Shown here piece after piece: positions 58,201 through 64,000 of a stretch of 64,000 bases of DNA; the stretch's first letter is position 1; each line of letters opens with the position of its first letter. The DNA lies in assembly GCA_027886175.1 (NCBI GenBank), contig JAJNNQ010000045.1:62001-126000 (forward strand). The letters are read 5' to 3'. A program made the position numbers and the translations under genes. Below the pieces are notes generated by a model. That model saw nothing but the letters and a program-made list of their open reading frames with translations. It was not told the origin of the DNA and searched no databases. This stretch comes from Phylloscopus collybita. Its lineage: Eukaryota > Chordata > Aves > Passeriformes > Phylloscopidae.

Positions 58201-60490
58201 GACTCTGGTGGGCCAAGAGAAGACAGCTTGGCAGCTGCCTGAGAAAGCACAGAGTCCTAATGAACTCAAGAAAAAAGATGCTCTAACCCTAACCATTGCA
58301 ACCCAGCAAAAATCTCCCAGCTAATTCACCAGCCAAATCCACACCATTCCTAGGGACTGCCAAGTGGGTCCAAGAAGACTGCTGAAACTGTCAGGAGAAG
58401 AGTTAAAATAAATAGTCTGTGGGGTCCTGGAAGCCCAGAGGGACATGTTCTTACCATCACCCTAAAACTCATCTCAAAGACATACTTAACAAAAGTGACT
58501 GTGGAATTGGTCTTTTGCTACAGGATTTCAGCAGAGATAGACGAATTCTTACCTCCAGGACAAGTTCCTTTTGCTCCACTTGGCGACAGCCTGGGCAAAT
58601 CGCTTCCTTCGGGTCTCTTCAATGGTGAGGTCAGGCAGAGAGCAGCGAGGGGTCTTCATCAGCTCCAGGGTGGCTTCATCTAGGGTTAGAAGAAAAACAA
58701 GAAATCATGGGAATGGTGGGTTAAGAAATCCCAGGGGGATGAGAAATGAAGTGCTAAAAATGAAGCAGAACAGCAAAAGTTGATACTCAGGACTAGTCCC
58801 CACTGGGGCTAGGCAGCAGCCCCAGCATGTCGTGGTGACACCCACAGAACACTGAGCTTCCTATGTCCCACTGCTGCTCCCAGCATTGGACAGCAATTCC
58901 TGCTGGAAGCCCACCACCTGTGGCCAACTTTGATTATGTGTTAAAAGTTATTTTTTTAAATATTCTTTTCTGTTCTCTCTTGATGAATTTCTCAGTATTC
59001 CTCTGTCAAGAAGAAACATTCACATGTAAATAAACTCATTATCTGTTCAGCTAGGAGCTCATTTGAAGAATACCCATATTCCTTCTTACTAATTTTTTTA
59101 AATGAATGGAAGCTTGAAGTGTCTCTTCTCACCAGCTGAACTGCAGAGAAGTTGTTTCCTTCATTCATTTCCCTGCTGACTTTACCTCTTAAACTCTCTT
59201 TTCATGAACAAACCCACAACCATGACCTGCCCAGGGCTGCCATTCCTTTCACCCAGGCTCGTTTTGAACACCCCCTCTGAAAATGCAATTTGAATGGCCA
59301 CTCCTGTTCTGGGGTCTTCTGCAGCTTGTAATGCAGTGGAAGAGAAACTATTGCAAACGCTCAGTTAAGACCAGAGAAAGGGAGTCCCAGTGTTGGGATG
59401 CAGCTGTGGCTTCAGGGGACCAGTGAACCCAGGGATGCTGGGCTGTTGGGATGGATAGAGACCCGCCTGCTAATTAGCTGCTTCTCCTTAATTATGTCCT
59501 GAGCAGCAGAAACACACTGGACCCATGGTGGGAGGGTCATGGAGGGAAGGAGAGCAGAGAGGTGCCATTCTGCAGGCTGGGATAATGCTGGCTTTCTTCT
59601 TTCCTCAGTGAAGGCATTGAGAGGAATGACCCCACGCTGGTGAACTCTTTTGCTTCAGTCTGCCCTCAGACTGCTCCCTCCCAAGCAGATGTGCCTGCCA
59701 CTGCCTGCCCCTGCTGGCCAACAAAGCTGCTGGAGCAGATGATGGGCTCCCGGCTGGCTGGGCATGACTGGGGAGTACCTGGAGCTGCTGTGGCTCACTG
59801 AGATCCCAGGAAAGCCCCAAGGAGCACCCGAGCTCTTATGCACTGTGGGCAGGATTGGGGTGATGCAATACCATCTTTCTCCCTTCCCTGCCTGTGCCCC
59901 AGCAGCAAGGAACCCAAAATACCTATGTATATAAATTGGGAGGCTCAATCAGGATTTTTGTTCAATTCAATTTAATGCTGCAAGTAAGGCTTTGAACATG
60001 ACAACTTTCTCCCTTTTTTTCCCCTTGTCTTTTAAAATTCTTTTTATTGGTTTACTTTTTTTTGGAACACACCAAGAGCTATTTTAAGCACACTGAGAAC
60101 CCCAAGGATCTGTAGGTCTGTTGAAATAATTGCTTGCCTCAGGTTCTTGAAAACACAAGGCAACAGAGCACCTGAGCCATGTAATTACTCTTACAGCTGC
60201 AAACTGGCCGTATGCTCCACCCACATTATCTTTTTGTGGAGCTTTTCCTGATGCTGTTCCAGAACACAATACCATGTCCCTTCTCCCCCATGGATCTACA
60301 AAAAGCCATCCCTGCCTCGTTCTGCACCAAGGAGAGGAGGGGTCATGAGCCACTGACCTAGGACTCCTGTGGCCTCAAGCCCCCCGAACCTCTGCATGGC
60401 AGTGATGGCCTTGGTGAGCTCCTCCTGCGTCTGCAGCTGCCCCGTGACAGGGTCCGGAGGAGGCAGATACCCAAATTTTGTCAGCCAGTC
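39911..60490 (-). CDS. MMP17: MMP17 (MT4-MMP), exons 2-10
   Basis: GPI-anchored membrane-type matrix metalloproteinase, a zinc endopeptidase of the cell surface. Nine coding exons join without phase conflict: 60490-60358, 58679-58553, 52850-52567, 49731-49555, 49420-49321, 47714-47632, 44061-43909, 41695-41438 and 40236-39911. They encode 546 residues plus stop. Exon 1 (signal peptide and propeptide start) is missing and must lie beyond 64000; the total then approaches the roughly 600 residues of human MMP17. Domains: prodomain with switch PRCSLPD, furin-type RRKR, catalytic domain with [11 protein letters not shown] and Met-turn SIMRP, hinge, four-bladed hemopexin domain bounded by Cys, and a hydrophobic C-terminal tail expected to be replaced by [12 protein letters not shown] after the catalytic domain and [10 protein letters not shown] near the C-terminus are typical of MMP17, not of MMP25. 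No breaks are seen, so it is probably functional. Confidence 0.96.
41438..41695 (-). CDS. MMP17: MMP17 exon 9 (hemopexin blades II-IV)
   Basis: 258 bp. [20 protein letters not shown], then [20 protein letters not shown] and [10 protein letters not shown]. Acceptor TTCCACAG, donor GATG|GTGAGT. Confidence 0.97.
43909..44061 (-). CDS. MMP17: MMP17 exon 8 (hemopexin blades I-II)
   Basis: 153 bp. [20 protein letters not shown], then [16 protein letters not shown]. Acceptor CCTCCAG, donor AAAG|GTGAGA. Confidence 0.96.
47632..47714 (-). CDS. MMP17: MMP17 exon 7 (start of hemopexin domain)
   Basis: 83 bp. RRDVPNRC supplies the first hemopexin Cys, followed by [15 protein letters not shown], blade I. 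Donor AAAG|GTGAGC. Confidence 0.95.
49321..49420 (-). CDS. MMP17: MMP17 exon 6 (hinge)
   Basis: 100 bp. [16 protein letters not shown] and [12 protein letters not shown] form the proline-rich hinge. Acceptor TACACAG, donor GTTCT|GTAAGT. Confidence 0.95.
49555..49731 (-). CDS. MMP17: MMP17 exon 5 (zinc-binding active site)
   Basis: 177 bp. [14 protein letters not shown] holds the three zinc-ligand His residues and the catalytic Glu. [14 protein letters not shown] gives the Met-turn and the S1' loop. Donor CTATG|GTGAGT. Confidence 0.97.
52567..52850 (-). CDS. MMP17: MMP17 exon 4 (catalytic domain, structural metal sites)
   Basis: 284 bp. RVRTFPKES, then [17 protein letters not shown], then [20 protein letters not shown] and [20 protein letters not shown]. 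These include the structural-zinc histidines and calcium-binding Asp/Gly loops of metzincins. Acceptor TTTATTTCAG, donor TCAG|GTAGGT. Confidence 0.96.
54731..54768. repeat. ATT/AGT trinucleotide microsatellite in MMP17 intron 3
   Basis: TTATTATTATTATTAGTAGTAGTAGCAGTAGTAG: an (ATT)n tract passing into (AGT)n. Confidence 0.85.
55946..56000. repeat. Perfect 19-bp hairpin in MMP17 intron 3
   Basis: Left arm CATGCTTCCTTAGGTTATT at 55946-55964, exact inverse AATAACCTAAGGAAGCATG at 55982-56000, 17-bp loop. It could be a MITE-like remnant, a small-RNA hairpin or a fold-back duplication. No flanking gene feature explains it. Confidence 0.9.
58553..58679 (-). CDS. MMP17: MMP17 exon 3 (cysteine switch and furin site)
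   Basis: 127 bp. Encodes the cysteine switch PRCSLPD, whose Cys keeps the zymogen latent by binding zinc, then [10 protein letters not shown] with RRKR, the furin-type cleavage site, and KRNLSW at the start of the mature enzyme. Acceptor CCCTAG, donor GGAG|GTAAGA. Confidence 0.95.
60358..60490 (-). CDS. MMP17: MMP17 exon 2 (propeptide, peptidoglycan-binding-like)
   Basis: 133 bp, phase 0 to 1. Begins [14 protein letters not shown] and carries [15 protein letters not shown] of the prodomain helices. Acceptor TTTCACAG; donor CTAG|GTCAGT, a slightly weak site. Confidence 0.95.
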
Positions 60491-60602
60491 CTGTGAAATA
60501 AGGCGAAGGGGAAATGAGAAAAGGAAAGGAAAGAAATATAGACACAGGGAAAGACGCTCTGAAGGTCCTCTCCCTTCAATGCACCCTGATGGTTTGAGGG
60601 CG

Positions 60603-60661
60603 TTAGCTTAATGGTTGGACTTGATGATCTCAAGGGTCTTTTCCAACTAAAATGATTCTGT
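60603..60661 (+). mobile_element. CR1 LINE 3' end, short fragment
   Basis: GGTTGGACTTGATGATCTCA, then AGGGTCTTTTCCAACTAAAA and TGATTCTG, the typical 3' end of bird CR1 elements. It lies in MMP17 intron 1, about 110 bp upstream of exon 2 on the gene's strand. Confidence 0.85.
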
Positions 60662-63127
60662 CGGGGGTGGTTTGTTTCACCTTGACCTTCACAACACCAG
60701 GATTTTGTTTAGAAATAAACTCAGCCATGAGGTCTCTGAACCCACTTTGTGCCACACAGTTAACTAAGACCTCAGACAGATGACCTCAGCATTGACATAA
60801 AACTGAGACCTCCTCTCCAGCATTTCCACACTCCTTGGTTTAATCATCTTCCTGCCAGTTGCCCTGAAGTATTTACAGCCAGGTGTGGGTCCCTCTACCA
60901 CCAGAAAGCAGCAGGGATCTGTGGAACCCCTGGACATCCCTCTTTCCCAAAGTCTAGGCAAGCACAGCCATGTGCCACTGATCCCCTTGCCACAGGCATC
61001 TCATTAAACCCAAACCCACTGGAATTTGTCTCTCAAAGGACAATATATCTTTATGAAGATTTTCTCTCTTCAGGCTAAAATTGATGGAAAAAAATGCTAT
61101 AAATCTCCTTCTTACAACTGGTTTTTAAATGTCTCGTGAATTACCTTTCTAAATCCTTTCTTACCTTCCTTCTGTCTCCCTCCCTTCCTTCGGCAGAAGG
61201 ATGAGCAAGAAATTATAATACCACACACAGGGGATGCCATAAACACCTGCCCTCTATTTTCTTTATCTGTAGCAAACATTGATCTGTTGAGCTTCTTGAA
61301 GACTGATACTGATCCAGACTTCTACTGCAGTCAATACACCACAAATTTATGGTAGCCAGATAAGTGCCAGTAGCCAGCAGCTGCTTATCACTACATTCTG
61401 AATTTCTCATAGTTTGGTGTCACCTGCAGCTGCCACACTGAATGCCACAGAACCCCCAGCCCCTCTCTGCAAAGTCCAATTAAACAGATTCACACTTACA
61501 GAGCTTTACGACAGATCTCCCCAGGCTTGGTGTGACTCTCCACTGGGGAGCATGGCCTGCTGTGCTGGGTTTCTCACCAGCAACTGACTTTTCTCCCCAC
61601 CTTCCTTCACAGTTGCCTTATTACAGTGGGATGGTGTGCTCAGGAACCAGCTTATCTGGTCATTTCTTGTTGCTTAATGCAACTCCATTAGGCACCACCT
61701 TGCTGGGAATGTCTGAGGATTGTCACAGCCCTTCCTTGCCACTGGGCTGATGGCCAGGGCCAGAGCCATCCCTTCTCCCCAGCTACTATTTGTCTCTTTT
61801 CATAGCTGAGCCATTTGTGACAGAAATTAGAGATACAATTAATCTTTGATTCTTCATGAGAAATCAGCAGTGATGTGGAGGTCAGCAGCTGGCCCATCAA
61901 TTGCTAAGGATAGTGGAGTTTAATGTGGTTTCTTCCCTGGCCATGGAGACAGTGTCATTTATCCTCTAATGACAGTGGAGACACTGCCACACTGGAGACA
62001 AACACAACTCAGCTGTCCTTGGAGGCTCCTGGGGATGGAGGTGGCAGCAAAAGGCTGGGGAAAGCACCAGCAGAGGGATATCCAACAAAAGTTGTGCAGG
62101 TCTTCTTTCCTTCCTTATCCCAAGGGACAGAGAAAGCACAAGCTCAAATGGACACCCCAAAGCAAATCAGGGGCTCTCTACATAAAAGATGGAATGAGTG
62201 GTCGTAGATCACAACTCCTCCACCTACCTTGCAAGCACTGATTTCCCTTCATGTGATTTTTCATCTAGACCATCAAGTTTATGCTGCTTTACTCAGATCC
62301 TCCCTAGTTTTATAGACCTCTGTGATAGTGCTCTCATTCAGCTCTTTTCCATGTAAGGGTTCTGGCTGGTTTACTTTCTCCTTGAAAGCAAAGCTGATTC
62401 ATAACATTGAACTTTAACATTCCACCTTTGCTGTGGTAGAAAATTTCATGAGAGACTGAAGCTGGCTTGGAGATGAGAAAGAACAGCAGAAATTGTCTGA
62501 CAAATTGTATGTGTGCCCCATGAAAGCTTCTCAGATAATTTCTTGTCCTTAATAATGACAAAGGCTAAACTTACATACTTCCATAAATAAGAATATGAAA
62601 ACATTTTCCATTGAGATAACTTCAACACATCCCCTTCTTATTTCCACCTTAATAAAAAAGCATTTTTTTGCCAACTCTCATTAGCTTAAAATGTTTAAAT
62701 GAAACAGTAATTTCAGCTGAATGCTAAAATTCTATGCATATTTCTTGCCTGAGCCGGCACAATAAAAAACTTTTCCTTAAAAGTGTACTGTGTTAAATGA
62801 ATTGACCTAATCCCATGAGAAGATTCAGCTTCAACAACTATTTCAAAAGCAAAAAAATTGCTTTGTCACAAAAATCAGATTAAGCCAGTATCTAACCATC
62901 TTCTGTCTCTGAGGAGAGCTGGGAACAAGTGGGGCTGCACTGCAGGACTCATGCCATGCCCCACAGTAGGCACCTTGGTCTGGGGCTCACATGATTCCGG
63001 CTCCATTTTTGCAGGAATCACCACCAGCAAAGATGGGTCTAAGAACCAAGTCCAAAATGAATATTCTGATCCAGCTCCACTAGGGAGCAATACAGAATGA
63101 AAGGCTCTGCACTGGCTCAGGTTCAGG

Positions 63128-63255
63128 AGAAAAAAAAAGAAACCCCCCCCCCCCAAAAAAAAAACCTACCCCCCCCCCCAAAACAACAACAACAAAAAAA
63201 ACCACACGAAAACCCCCCACAAACAAACAAACAAACCCCAACAAACAAAAAAAGC
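63128..63255. repeat. C-run and CAAA simple repeat
   Basis: Poly(C), poly(A) and (CAAA)n tracts. Open frames through them are not genes. Confidence 0.85.
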
Positions 63256-64000
63256 AAAAAGGAAGAACTGCATGCCTGGCAGAAAGGTCCAAAACCACCC
63301 ACCCATCTGCCCCTCCTCTCTGCCAGCTAAACACAGCTGCCAGAGAGAGACCTGGTGCTGCTCAGTGCAGAGCTGCAGCACACACATTGCCTACAAACCA
63401 CATCTGGGATGGTTATGGACAAAACAGTGCCCCTTCTGGGGGCTGGAGGGCCCCCTTGCCCCATTCCAGATAGTGGGACTTGCACTGTGTCCTCAGCAGT
63501 GGGAAAAAGTCATCGCAATTGTGCACTAGGAAAAGTGAAAAAAAAAAAAAAATTTTTTTTTCCATTACCCCCAGCCTCTACAATCTTCAGATGGTTTTAT
63601 TTTACCATCCTACCACGGGCAGTACCCAATAAAAGATTAACAGCTGCTCCAAAGCAGAGTTTGCCTTTGCAAAGGGACCCTGTTAGCAATGCCACATGTC
63701 ATTCCTTCATGGAGCAGCTCCACACGTGTTTTTGGAGACAGATTACTCACTTGGCTGGCTAAAAACAAACTGCATTTTTTTTTCTCATCTGGGTTCCCAT
63801 CCATAATAGGGAAAAGCTTACCTCTTGCCTTAAAAAAGTGTTTAACAAAACCCAAAACTACAGATTTTGTTCACTTTTGTTTTTTCCATTTGGAGAAGCA
63901 CGAAGTTAAGAAAAATGGTAATGCAGCCCTCCCCTCTGCAAACAAGCTCTGCTTCAGTTTTGGACTTCTTTTGCTTCTAAAGCCACTTGAATCGAATACC

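Larger units (their letters stand above)
60491..64000 (-). other. MMP17 intron 1 (partial), no exon 1 seen
   Basis: No signal-peptide exon or CpG island is visible before the window ends, so exon 1 and the promoter lie outside. It contains a C-run/A-run low-complexity tract at about 63130-63250 and a short A-run/T-run at about 63538-63561. Confidence 0.7.

Noticed and set aside
58284..58297. CTAACCCTAACC, telomere-like
   Set aside because: Only two units inside an MMP17 intron; not a telomeric array.

Overview
The window looks like vertebrate, most probably bird, nuclear DNA, and I suspect a songbird. The evidence is a multi-exon GT-AG gene with metazoan matrix-metalloproteinase domains, CR1-type LINE 3' ends at about 24.67-24.93 kb and 60.60-60.66 kb, very GC-rich CpG islands beside AT-rich blocks, and no prokaryotic gene organisation. 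The species cannot be fixed from the sequence.

Right part (about 39.3-64 kb): this is one conventional gene, MMP17 (MT4-MMP), on the minus strand. Nine coding exons (2-10) can be placed to the base, all with matching intron phases. They run from 60490 down to the stop codon at 39911 and encode 546 residues: prodomain with cysteine switch, furin site, catalytic domain, hinge, hemopexin domain and GPI-signal tail. Exon 1 (signal peptide) is not visible and should lie beyond 64000.

Left part (1-37 kb): this is a mosaic of satellites, segmental duplications and decayed gene copies, quite unlike the MMP17 half. Two partial copies of SYCP1 (synaptonemal complex protein 1, transverse filament) lie on the minus strand at about 4.8-7.6 kb and 26.9-33.1 kb. 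A broken MIS18A copy (centromere licensing) lies on the minus strand at 22.0-25.4 kb. A possible COMMD4-like 5' end lies on the plus strand at 9.2-9.5 kb. The copies keep introns and splice sites, so they are DNA-level duplications, not retrocopies. In-frame stops, frameshifts and damaged splice acceptors indicate that the SYCP1 and MIS18A copies are mostly pseudogenes.

Around them lie a 68-78 bp CGGCTC-rich tandem repeat (1-440 and 25.43-25.69 kb), a 34-bp repeat carrying ATCGAT (0.73-1.29 kb) and a 35-bp array with ETS and RFX-type sites (8.29-8.43 kb). A roughly 330-bp tandem array is dense in YY1-like and ETS-like motifs (33.78-35.1 kb), CTCF-like sites recur in a short unit, and an AT-rich 1.8-kb block is duplicated (2.4-4.2 and 35.3-37.1 kb). 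The block order SYCP1 - array - AT-rich tail is complete only in the right-hand copy, so the left part looks like a broken tandem duplication.

Between the duplicates, 9.5-22 kb is mainly unassigned. It holds a CpG island and a 2.6-kb inverted repeat (17.50-20.09 kb) whose two arms each carry a TATA-like box, a long polypyrimidine tract, a splice-acceptor-like site and a poly(A) signal, arranged tail to tail. I did not recognise ULK1, the neighbour expected downstream of MMP17 from mammalian gene order. The left part could be a subtelomeric or otherwise rearranged block inserted there, or an assembly join.
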